A program made the translations under genes and the position numbers. 32,004 nucleotides of DNA, taken from positions 1-32,004 of the forward strand of contig JAEORI010000257.1 in NCBI GenBank assembly GCA_016840965.1, in the 5' to 3' direction. The notes beneath the pieces are model-generated. The model was given only the letters and a program-made list of their open reading frames with translations. It was not told where the DNA came from and searched no databases. Of the stretch, positions 15,258 through 23,069 are shown piece by piece; the stretch's first letter is position 1, and each line of letters starts with the position of its first letter. This DNA is from Candidatus Thorarchaeota archaeon. GTDB taxonomy: Archaea > Asgardarchaeota > Thorarchaeia > Thorarchaeales > Thorarchaeaceae.

Positions 15258-16463
15258 TTGGAACCGGAAGGTCATGAGGAAATCCGAGTATCACCTGAAG
15301 CTCCTGAAGAGGATACTTCAGCTGGATGGTTCCGTCTCGGATGTTCTCTCGCAACAAAAGGCAAACTAGTTGAAGCAGAAAGAGCGCTCAAGATAGCTGT
15401 AGATATGCAGGAAGAGAATTCATTTGCTTGGTCCATTTTAAGTGCAGTTCTATTATCCCAAGGTCGTGAAACTGATGCTGAAAAAGCTGGAAAAATGGCT
15501 TTAGATCAGTGTCCAGATTTGAAGATAACTTGGCCAAAACTTCGGAGTATTATTACCTCGCAAGCAATACAGAAGGGAAAGGATTGGAAGAGTCCAAGAA
15601 AAATTCGGATTGATGCAACCGATAAGAGTGATTGGGCTCTAATCGTCAAAAAACTTGCAGTAACTATCGAAGAATCATTGGACAAGATTGAAAGTCATGA
15701 TGAAGAGGATGAACCTTCAGAATCGTTAGAAGCTATTGTTGCTTTGGGTACGGTCAATAATAGTAAAAGCGAATCAATAGAATCTGAAATTCATATTGAC
15801 AAAACCGATGATAAAACCCGACAAAAATCAGCTGAGTTTTGGTTTAGTACTGCGAGAGTTCATTTGAATAAACATGAGTTTGATAAAGCAGAGCAAGCAT
15901 TTGAGAGAGGATTAGCACTCGATCCTGAGAATGGTGATGCATTGATTCACGTTGGAACGCTCCTAATGAAAAGAGAAGTTTATGACAGAGCAGAAGAAGC
16001 TCTTAGAAAAGCAGTGAAATATTCGCCTGAGAGTTCAGAAGCTTGGCTTCAATTAGGGATATGCCTACAAGCTCAAGACAAATGGCAAGAATCCTCAGAA
16101 ATTTTGAAGATTGCTAGTGAGAAGAGTCCGCGAAATGCTGAGATTTGGGTGAAGCTCGGTGAAGCAGACTATTATAGAAGCATGTATCAAGATGCTGCAA
16201 GGAGTTTTCTCCGTGCTCTTAGAATTCTCCCCAACCATAAATTTGCACTATTCTACCTTGGTCGTTGTATGGAGTATCGTGGTAATGAAACCCATGCTTT
16301 GAGAATCTATCGAAAACTATTGGACCTAGAACCAGATGATCCTGAAATACTTGAGGAGCTCTCCAAATCATTCCATCGGCTTGGCGAAATTCAAACAGCA
16401 AATAGGGCAAAGACCCTAGCAGCAGTTCATCGCAAGTCAAAAACTGTCAAACAAGTCATCTAA
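15258..16463 (+). CDS. TPR repeat protein, 401 residues
   Basis: Two TPR-like units lie at about residues 22-90 and five or six more at about 192-390, separated by a low-complexity acidic linker (about 140-190). Typical repeat signatures are visible: FDKAEQAFERGLALDPENGD, YDRAEEALRKAVKYSPESSE and ALRIYRKLLDLEPDDPEILE. The start is TTG at 15258 with GGTGGGAG four nt before it. TPR domains serve as protein-protein docking surfaces; the partners are unknown. It ends 1 nt before the convergent sirtuin gene. A second, shorter TPR gene lies at 20290. Confidence 0.82.
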   Translation: MEPEGHEEIRVSPEAPEEDTSAGWFRLGCSLATKGKLVEAERALKIAVDMQEENSFAWSILSAVLLSQGRETDAEKAGKMALDQCPDLKITWPKLRSIITSQAIQKGKDWKSPRKIRIDATDKSDWALIVKKLAVTIEESLDKIESHDEEDEPSESLEAIVALGTVNNSKSESIESEIHIDKTDDKTRQKSAEFWFSTARVHLNKHEFDKAEQAFERGLALDPENGDALIHVGTLLMKREVYDRAEEALRKAVKYSPESSEAWLQLGICLQAQDKWQESSEILKIASEKSPRNAEIWVKLGEADYYRSMYQDAARSFLRALRILPNHKFALFYLGRCMEYRGNETHALRIYRKLLDLEPDDPEILEELSKSFHRLGEIQTANRAKTLAAVHRKSKTVKQVI

Positions 16464-16464
16464 A

Positions 16465-17196
16465 TTATTTCAATAGCTCATCAATTTCAGGGAGAATCTC
16501 ACCAGCTTTTCCAGAAATGTGGAAATCAACAACTGGTGTCAGTACTGTCCTTTCAATATTTATCTCGATTACAATACCACCCTTTTGTTTCACAATAAGA
16601 GGAAAAGACGCTGCTGGTTGGACAAGAGCAGAGGTACCTATCACAATGCATACATCTGCTTGATTAAGATGTGAGTACACTTTCTTCATGACCTCTGGAT
16701 TCAAGGACTCACCAAACCATACAACGTCAGGACGAAGATGATTACCACAATTGGGACACGATGGAATCCCTACAGCAGGCAACTGTAATCGTTCACGATA
16801 ATCACAAGTAATACATTTCAATGCCCACAGATCGCCATGTACTTCAAGAACATTTCGTGATCCAGCTCGGACATGCAAGCCATCAACATTCTGGGTGATT
16901 AGGGATTTGAGAAAACCTCGTTGTTCCCACAAAACTAGTGTTTTATGAGCAGGATTTGGTTCACATTCACGTATCAGATTCTGGCGCCATGCATACCATT
17001 CCCAGACAAGGGAAGGATTCCTTGTAAAGGCAGATGGAGTGGCTAGCTCCATAGCATCATAATTACGCCAAAGTCCATCTTCTCCTCGAAAGGTTGGCAC
17101 ATTAGATTCTCTTGAAATTCCAGCACCTGTAAGAGCAATAAAATAATCCGCTTTCGAAATGGCATCTGCAACTTCTCTAAGATGAGTCTTGTTCAT
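16465..17196 (-). CDS. cobB: NAD-dependent protein deacylase, sirtuin (Sir2/CobB family)
   Basis: 243 residues with the complete sirtuin core. GAGIS at 24-28 binds NAD, TQNVDGLH at 101-108 contains the catalytic Asn and Asp, His120 in VHG is the catalytic base, and C128/C131 with C147/C150 hold the structural zinc. VVWFGE (158-163) and GTS (187-189) complete the cofactor site. Y68 and R71 (in WEWYAWR) match the Tyr and Arg that select acidic acyl groups in class III sirtuins such as SIRT5 and bacterial CobB, so desuccinylase or demalonylase activity is likely as well as deacetylase. In archaea a sirtuin can also act on Alba and other chromatin proteins. The gene is convergent with the TPR gene. 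Confidence 0.95.
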   Translation of the reverse strand: MNKTHLREVADAISKADYFIALTGAGISRESNVPTFRGEDGLWRNYDAMELATPSAFTRNPSLVWEWYAWRQNLIRECEPNPAHKTLVLWEQRGFLKSLITQNVDGLHVRAGSRNVLEVHGDLWALKCITCDYRERLQLPAVGIPSCPNCGNHLRPDVVWFGESLNPEVMKKVYSHLNQADVCIVIGTSALVQPAASFPLIVKQKGGIVIEINIERTVLTPVVDFHISGKAGEILPEIDELLK

Positions 17197-17318
17197 TATT
17201 TAACCACGAAGTTTTACTTGCTACTCTTTCTTAAGCCTGTCCTCTTTCCTATGCCATCAGGCTTATTAGGTGAAACGATAGAAAATTATTCACTATTGTG
17301 AATAAGACGGTGAAAACA

Positions 17319-17819
17319 ATGTCCACAGGTGAGGTCTCGAAAGAAAAACAAGTCAAAAGGAGAACATGGATGATGCCTCAAGAAGTCGAGGTTTGGTATG
17401 TTCTTCCTGCAATTAGAAGAGAGCTTGCCAAAGCTATGAAAACAAAAGTAGTTCCTCGCCCAAATGAGGAGGGGAAAATGGTTGATCACAAAATCACTCA
17501 GAAAGAGATTGCAAGAATGCTTGGAGTAACCGAACCTGCAATCACCCAGTATTTGTTGAAGAAGAAGGGGCAAAGGTCTAGAGGGGATCAAGTAGATCTT
17601 CCAACAATAATAGTGAAGGAAATTGATAGAGCAGCAGATGCGATGATTGCAGAGTACGAGAAGACAAGACTGAATGAAGAGGAAGATATCTTCGAAGCTA
17701 TGACCAGTGAAATAAATCGCATTATTAGATTCATGAGAGATGAAGGTGTGATGTGTAATATCCACAGAGAGTTCTGCGCTCATGTAAATGATCCATGTGA
17801 GGCTTGTGATTCAAAATAG
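17319..17819 (+). CDS. Archaeal HTH transcriptional regulator with a C-terminal Cys cluster
   Basis: 166 residues. A helix-turn-helix of XRE-like type occupies about residues 59-84 (ITQKEIARMLGVTEPAITQYL), preceded by EVWYVLPAIRRELAKAM, which is characteristic of a family of predicted archaeal regulators (COG2522-like). The C-terminus carries C146, C153, C160 and C163, with His149, in the arrangement C-x6-C-x6-C-x2-C, suitable for an Fe-S cluster or zinc. This suggests a redox- or metal-sensing regulator. The start is ATG at 17319, 5 nt after GGTGA; GTG at 17298 is an alternative. Its targets are unknown; the nearest same-strand gene, encoding an enoyl-CoA hydratase relative, follows 81 nt later. 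Confidence 0.8.
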   Translation: MSTGEVSKEKQVKRRTWMMPQEVEVWYVLPAIRRELAKAMKTKVVPRPNEEGKMVDHKITQKEIARMLGVTEPAITQYLLKKKGQRSRGDQVDLPTIIVKEIDRAADAMIAEYEKTRLNEEEDIFEAMTSEINRIIRFMRDEGVMCNIHREFCAHVNDPCEACDSK

Positions 17820-17900
17820 GCATTACATGGCATTTATACTCTGTAGTAGAAGGTTTTATTCGTGTTTTTCTACAACTGAGGTTCTATAGGGTGTTAGATA

Positions 17901-18638
17901 TTGACAGGAGAAATCAAAGTCAGTACTGATGATGCTCATGCAATTATCACAATATCTCGAGAAGACAAATTAAATTCAGTCACGAAAGATATGCTCGTTA
18001 GTTTTAGTGAACAAGTTTCACAGATTGCTAATGATCCCAATATCAGGGTAATTATCTTTTCAGGAGAAGGGAAGCGTGCATTTAGTGCAGGATTTGATCT
18101 CGAAACTATAATGGGTCTTAAAGGTGCCGAAGTGACCGAATTTTTCAAAATCCTTGAACGTACAATGCGGCTCATCCGTCAAAACCGGACATGTGTCACG
18201 ATAGCTTCTGTGAATGGATATGCAATCGGATTCGGAGCTATGTTAGCTCTTGCCTGTGATTTTAGATTCTTCAGTGATACAGCAGTGTTTAGACTTCCAG
18301 AAGTCGAGTTGTCGGTCTTTCCAGGCGCAGGTGCAGCATCGAATTTATTGCAGTTGGTGGGTCCAGCTCGGGCAAAAGACATCATATTGACCACAAGGCG
18401 AGTTTCTGCAAAAGAAGCGCTCCAGATTGGTCTTGCGGATATGATGGTGAATCAAGACGAGTTAATGGAGAAAACAATGGAGTTTGTTGAAGAGTTACTA
18501 AAGAAAGATGCAAAAATCTTAGTCAGGTCAAAGACTTTGATTGATGGCATGACTGGAAAAGATCTTGCTGATGCAGATGAACTTGAAACCGCTTATCTCG
18601 ACGAATGGCTTCGGGAGAGAGAAGAATCATCTGAATGA
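17901..18638 (+). CDS. Enoyl-CoA hydratase/isomerase superfamily protein
   Basis: 245 residues of the crotonase fold. The oxyanion-hole segments are present: AFSAGFDL (residues 61-68) and NGYAIGFGAMLALACD (about 105-120). Canonical hydratases have two catalytic Glu. The second is in place (LPEVELSVFPGAG, about residue 134), but the first, normally in GGGCELA, is replaced by Met (GFGAMLA). The protein may therefore be an isomerase, a thioesterase-like member or a hydratase with altered chemistry. The start is TTG at 17901 after AGGGTG. It sits between a regulator and carbamate kinase with separate spacing, so an operon is not shown. Confidence 0.87.
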   Translation: MTGEIKVSTDDAHAIITISREDKLNSVTKDMLVSFSEQVSQIANDPNIRVIIFSGEGKRAFSAGFDLETIMGLKGAEVTEFFKILERTMRLIRQNRTCVTIASVNGYAIGFGAMLALACDFRFFSDTAVFRLPEVELSVFPGAGAASNLLQLVGPARAKDIILTTRRVSAKEALQIGLADMMVNQDELMEKTMEFVEELLKKDAKILVRSKTLIDGMTGKDLADADELETAYLDEWLREREESSE

Positions 18639-18712
18639 AAGTAAACCAGACCCATTCGTTTAAATTGAAAAAGGTAGATTTTCAATTTCCTTCAAGATAA
18701 GGAGATGATAAT

Positions 18713-19690
18713 TTGGCAAAGACTGCTGTAATTGCTATTGGCGGAAACTCACTGATTAAAGATAAGGATCATAAAACAGTTCCAGATCAATACGCTGCGA
18801 CTGCTGAAACATGCAAACATATTGCAGATATGATCCAAGAGGGATGGAATGTTGTTATCACATCAGGGAATGGACCTCAGGTAGGCTTTATTCTAAGGAG
18901 GTCAGAACTAGCTGAACATGAATTGCATCCAGTACCTCTTGACTATTGCGGAGCTGATACTCAAGGCGCAATTGGTTACATGATTGAGAGAGCTCTCTAC
19001 AATGAATTCCACAAACGTGGTATGGACAAGCATGTTGCATCGCTGGTTACTCAAGTAAGAGTATCAAAGGATGATCCAGCATTTAACAGCCCCAACAAAC
19101 CCATAGGCTCATTCATGGATGAAAAGGACGCAAAAAAGAAGGCTGATGAAGAGGGGTGGAATGTAAAAGAAGACGCTGGAAGGGGATGGCGAAGAGTTGT
19201 ACCGTCACCAATTCCTAAGGAAATTATTGAGCTTCCAGCAATCAAGGCACTCCTAAATGATGATATCATTGTTTATGCTGTAGGAGGTGGAGGAATTCCT
19301 GTTGTAGCTGATGAATCTGGTCACTTAGACGGAATTGCAGCAGTTATTGATAAGGATCGAGCTTCCAGTCTCTTAGCGACAGATCTAGATGCGGATGTTT
19401 TACTCATTTCAACAGCAGTTGAACAAGTCTACCTTAATTTCGGAAAGCCGGACCAGAAAGCTATTGAAAAAATGGACCATATTCAGGCTCAACGTTTCAT
19501 TGAGGAGGGCCATTTCAGTCCGGGGAGTATGCTTCCAAAGATAGAAGCGTGCATTCAATTCATCAAGAATGGAGGAGAGATGGCGATTATCACAGACCCT
19601 CCAAACATCACAAGAGCTCTTAAGGGGGAAACAGGAACGAGAATCGTTGCGGGCTTTGCAGTTCCCCCGCCACCAGAGCGAAGGCACTAA
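18713..19690 (+). CDS. arcC: Carbamate kinase
   Basis: 325 residues of the amino-acid-kinase fold. The N-terminal AKTAVIAIGGNSL is the phosphate-binding loop (GGN), ITSGNGPQVG follows at about residues 49-58, PLDYCGADTQGAIGYM is the substrate region, and AVGGGGIPVV (about 188-197) and DKDRASSLLA complete the site. It makes ATP from ADP and carbamoyl phosphate, or runs in reverse to supply carbamoyl phosphate. The start is TTG at 18713 with GGAGATG upstream. RidA follows 47 nt later. No ornithine carbamoyltransferase or arginine deiminase is in the window, so the source of carbamoyl phosphate is elsewhere. Confidence 0.94.
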   Translation: MAKTAVIAIGGNSLIKDKDHKTVPDQYAATAETCKHIADMIQEGWNVVITSGNGPQVGFILRRSELAEHELHPVPLDYCGADTQGAIGYMIERALYNEFHKRGMDKHVASLVTQVRVSKDDPAFNSPNKPIGSFMDEKDAKKKADEEGWNVKEDAGRGWRRVVPSPIPKEIIELPAIKALLNDDIIVYAVGGGGIPVVADESGHLDGIAAVIDKDRASSLLATDLDADVLLISTAVEQVYLNFGKPDQKAIEKMDHIQAQRFIEEGHFSPGSMLPKIEACIQFIKNGGEMAIITDPPNITRALKGETGTRIVAGFAVPPPPERRH

Positions 19691-19737
19691 CCGTTAGATT
19701 AATGGTGGATTGATGCAGCCGCGATTCATGATGAAAA

Positions 19738-20118
19738 ATGAAGCTTAATCGAGTTTCTACAGATAATGCACCAAAGGCAATTGGTCCATATTCACAAGGT
19801 ATCAAGGCAAACGGATTTGTTTTCTGTTCAGGACAAGTCCCAATCAATCCAGATACTGGAGAACTTGTGTCTGGTTCTATAATGATCCAAACAAGACAAG
19901 TTCTATCGAATCTCAAAGGAGTCATTGAGGCGGCAGGATCTTCAATGAATCTCGTTGTGAAGTGTACAGTCTATCTCAAGGACATGAATGACTTCTCGGA
20001 GATGAATGCAGAATATGCAAAATGGTTTGGTGAGATCCCACCAGCTAGAGCAACTGTAGAGGTTGCGCGTTTACCAAGAGATGTGAGAATAGAGATTGAC
20101 GCGATTGCACTCTTGTAA
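19738..20118 (+). CDS. ridA: RidA/YjgF/YER057c/UK114 family enamine/imine deaminase
   Basis: 126 residues, the standard length. The family signatures are visible at the N-terminus ([20 protein letters not shown]), the centre ([14 protein letters not shown]) and the C-terminus ([20 protein letters not shown], with the catalytic Arg in PARAT). RidA trimers hydrolyse reactive enamines and imines such as 2-aminoacrylate released by PLP enzymes. It follows carbamate kinase on the same strand after 47 nt and may be co-transcribed. The start ATG at 19738 is supported by the conserved N-terminus. Confidence 0.95.
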   Translation: MKLNRVSTDNAPKAIGPYSQGIKANGFVFCSGQVPINPDTGELVSGSIMIQTRQVLSNLKGVIEAAGSSMNLVVKCTVYLKDMNDFSEMNAEYAKWFGEIPPARATVEVARLPRDVRIEIDAIALL

Positions 20119-20289
20119 TCTCTAATTAATCCATCCGAAATTAGAATCTTGAATCAAAGTAGGTAAGAGAATTCTATCTTGAATAAACGTGTTCAAGATA
20201 TGTATTTTCAGAATAACAATTGAGAAAGGAATTTGTGCGGGCAGAGCAAGCTTTTTCTTGAGATTATTGTTTCCATCGACAAGTACGAT

Positions 20290-20937
20290 ATGGAGCATCG
20301 AGCATTGGACCAAAAAACTTCTGATATCGATGGCATCGATTCTTTTCTTAAACAAGCCTCACTATTAATTGAAAACAAATGTTTTAGTGAAGCAAGAGAT
20401 AAACTTCGCTTGGGGCTATCATTAGATCCAAAAAATGTGAGTGCTTGGGAACATCTCGTCATCTGTAATTTGGAGATGGGCAAACCAAAAGGCGCAATTG
20501 AAGCACTAAACAATCTTCTTCAAATTGAACCGACTTCCTCAACAAAATGGGGAGATAAGGGATATATTCATCTCTTGCTTAACGAGAATTCTGAAGGTAT
20601 TTGGGCGTTAAAAGAAAGCCTAAAACTCCGACCTCGAGATGTACGTAAATGGGAACTCCTCGCAATTGCTCTTATCACTGAAGATCAATGGGAGGAAGCG
20701 ATGGATGCTCTTGAAAAATCCTTGGATCTGGATCCATCTTCAGCAGTATCTTGGTACAATCTTGCTCTTTGTCATCTCTACTTCGAAGAGTTTACAACCG
20801 CCTTGCAAGCGGTTGAATATGCGATTTCCCTAGACCCATCCGTAGAGGAGCTTGCTGAAGAATGGATGGATTTAGTAGATGATGAAGACCTCATAGAAGA
20901 GGTTTATCCTTCAATTGATGGAATTGCAGCATCTTAA
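20290..20937 (+). CDS. TPR repeat protein, 215 residues
   Basis: Four to five TPR units fill most of the protein, with signatures such as FSEARDKLRLGLSLDPKNVS, PKGAIEALNNLLQIEPTSST, WEEAMDALEKSLDLDPSSAV and FTTALQAVEYAISLDP. The tail is acidic (DLVDDEDLIEEV). The start is uncertain: ATG at 20290 gives a hydrophilic N-terminus; TTG at 20233 would add 19 residues after a too-close AAAGGA. It is convergent with the WD40/coiled-coil gene, its stop codon ending only 15 nt from the end of that gene. Partners are unknown, though its position beside the tubulin-like cluster makes it a candidate adaptor (inference). Confidence 0.8.
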   Translation: MEHRALDQKTSDIDGIDSFLKQASLLIENKCFSEARDKLRLGLSLDPKNVSAWEHLVICNLEMGKPKGAIEALNNLLQIEPTSSTKWGDKGYIHLLLNENSEGIWALKESLKLRPRDVRKWELLAIALITEDQWEEAMDALEKSLDLDPSSAVSWYNLALCHLYFEEFTTALQAVEYAISLDPSVEELAEEWMDLVDDEDLIEEVYPSIDGIAAS

Positions 20938-20952
20938 ATTAGGATAATATTG

Positions 20953-22860
20953 TTACTCGTCCTTAGGGGGTTCATCTTTAGGTTGAACCTTCTCCAGCTC
21001 TTTTTGGATACTCTCTATCGATTTGTTCATTTTGAATGATTTGGCTATGTTAAGAGCTTGTTCAAGAGCTGAGATTATTTGATTTTGTTCTAAATCTCGT
21101 TCAGTTTCGTTTTTAGCGTCTTTCAGAGCCTCAATCTTTTTTGGTATAACAGTGAGAAGTCCATCGATAGCCGCTTGTGCTTCTTCCTTTGAGCTGAATG
21201 AAGTTTCAGTTTCGGATTCGTATGACGTTACAATCCGGTCAATTTGGCCATACAATCGTTTGTACTCATCAAGAGCGCCTGAAAGGATTTTTCTAACCTC
21301 ACCTTCAGGATCAGCTTTTCCAAGAGCGACCTCAAGTTTTTCCATTGCACTTTCAAGAAACTGTTTTCTCTCTTGAAGTTTGGTGCGTCTGCGTTCCATC
21401 CAACGCCACTCATTTGAAATCTGGCGGGTAAGAGCCAAAGCTTGATTGATTGTTTCCCTAAATTCATCAAATTTTGACATTGCCTCATTTAGATCCGATT
21501 CAAGTGATTCTACAACATGTGTGAGCTGATAACTTAGTATATCGCTTGCTTGAGCTTCAGCGAGAACTCGACTTTCTTTAATTATTCTTCCTGCAGAACT
21601 CCACAATCGCTCGATGTCCTCAGGATTCTGATCAGTTCTTTTACGGACATCAAGTTCCTCAGATAACTGACGAATCTCAAGGTCAATTGTCTGCAATTCT
21701 TGAATCTTTGCTCTCAGTAGAGCTTTTCCAAGTTTAGTGTTTAGTTCGTCCGTTAGATGTTGTCGTTCCACTGGCACTTCCAGTAATGCGTGAGTGTTGT
21801 CTATCAATAATTGCAAAGCATTTTCATAGGAAAGAACTGCTTCATGGAAAAGACCTTCTTGAAAGTGCTCGTCTGCTTTCTTCTCTAACTCTATTGCTCC
21901 TTCAAGAACATCATATGGCGAGGTTTTCAATAAACTGTCAGTCAATATTGGAGGAGAATCAGAACAAATATCAAAAGGTCGTCCAGCTGCAGTCAAACGG
22001 ACAATTGTGACTCCTTCTTGAGAGGCAATATAGAGAAGGTCATGGTCCGCAGTTACCCATTCAATCTTCTGACCATTTAGAATGATTTCTCCAACATCTT
22101 CACCTCTTTTCAAATCCCAGATAGTCAGAGTTCCAGCTACCGATGCTGCAACTAGATAATGACTGCTTGCCCACATAGAAGAGATTGGACTTGTATAACC
22201 AGATTCGAGGGTTTTGACTAGTTCCCATTCTACGCGATCATATACTGCAATCTCACCATTTGAGTTGCCGACTAGAATAAATTCAGCATTCCCCCAGAGG
22301 ACGCCGCCTTTACCTTTTTTATCCAATCTAGCAAGCTCAGAGGGGGCAGTATCTCGGTCTTTCAACCAAACACGAGGTTCTTCCTTCTTAGTACTTGTAC
22401 AAATGATTTTATCATCAGACCATAGACTTGTGAGGTCCGACTTGTGTAGCTGCCAACTTGATGTTTCGTGAGTGTCTTTTTGTATAGATACAAGTCGCCC
22501 ATCATTTGCGCCAACATAGAAGGAGTCACCATAGAGTGTCGAAGTCAGGGCTTCGTAGCTGAGTTCGAACCATCCAGTCATTCCCCACGTTTCTTTTTTC
22601 CAGACATAGACTCTCCGGTTGCAAGTGGCGAACACTTGAGTATCATCAACATCAACAATGAGAGGTGGAGTATCCGTTTCACCTAGCTCAGCAACTAGTT
22701 GCCAGTCAGTCTTAGACCAGACTCGAATTTTCTGGTCTCGACATGCGGCATATAGAAAATCCTCATCATAATCAAGGTCAACTGCTGGTGCTTCAAGTTT
22801 GATGACATTCTCATAATTTAGAGATGCTACACCATTTGAGCCTAAGGAGCCTTTATCCAT
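20953..22860 (-). CDS. WD40-type beta-propeller fused to a long coiled coil
   Basis: 635 residues. Residues about 18-290 form seven propeller-like blades, each ending in a strand of the type IRVWSK (45-50), VYVWKK (84-89), VSIQKD, RVWLKD, IAVYDR (204-209), LTIWDL (245-250) and VTIVRL (284-289). Residues 315-370 contain a TPR-like helix pair (EKKADEHFQEGLFHEAVLSYENAL). From about 370 to 620 the sequence is charged, heptad-like coiled coil (for example WRWMERRRTKLQERKQFLESAMEKLEVAL). GAGG lies 7 nt before ATG 22860. It is divergent from the helical-repeat/tubulin-like operon across 209 nt and so is likely co-regulated. The architecture, propeller then TPR then coiled coil, recalls eukaryotic scaffold and trafficking proteins, but I do not recognise a family. 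Confidence 0.78.
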   Translation of the reverse strand: MDKGSLGSNGVASLNYENVIKLEAPAVDLDYDEDFLYAACRDQKIRVWSKTDWQLVAELGETDTPPLIVDVDDTQVFATCNRRVYVWKKETWGMTGWFELSYEALTSTLYGDSFYVGANDGRLVSIQKDTHETSSWQLHKSDLTSLWSDDKIICTSTKKEEPRVWLKDRDTAPSELARLDKKGKGGVLWGNAEFILVGNSNGEIAVYDRVEWELVKTLESGYTSPISSMWASSHYLVAASVAGTLTIWDLKRGEDVGEIILNGQKIEWVTADHDLLYIASQEGVTIVRLTAAGRPFDICSDSPPILTDSLLKTSPYDVLEGAIELEKKADEHFQEGLFHEAVLSYENALQLLIDNTHALLEVPVERQHLTDELNTKLGKALLRAKIQELQTIDLEIRQLSEELDVRKRTDQNPEDIERLWSSAGRIIKESRVLAEAQASDILSYQLTHVVESLESDLNEAMSKFDEFRETINQALALTRQISNEWRWMERRRTKLQERKQFLESAMEKLEVALGKADPEGEVRKILSGALDEYKRLYGQIDRIVTSYESETETSFSSKEEAQAAIDGLLTVIPKKIEALKDAKNETERDLEQNQIISALEQALNIAKSFKMNKSIESIQKELEKVQPKDEPPKDE

Positions 22861-22961
22861 ACTCTGGCCTCATAGGAATTAGGAATTAACAATCCGAAAT
22901 TTGGAGTGCTTAAGGGTGTTTCTAAAAGTGTCAAAATGACACGAGAGAGGGCAAAAATGCA

Positions 22962-22969
22962 ATTTAAAG
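22962..22969 (+). promoter_or_regulatory. Possible TATA box of the tubulin-like operon
   Basis: ATTTAAAG is the best TATA-like element in the 209-nt divergent gap before TTG 23070. It would give a leader of about 80 nt containing the GGAGG site at 23057-23061. Weak support, since no conservation can be examined. Confidence 0.3.
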
Positions 22970-23069
22970 CAACTCAATACATGATAAAATCGTTGAAAAG
23001 GGAAGACCCACACAGAAAGAACTTAAGGCATCCTCACGAAAAAAGCCATACTAGACGGAGGCAGGCATC

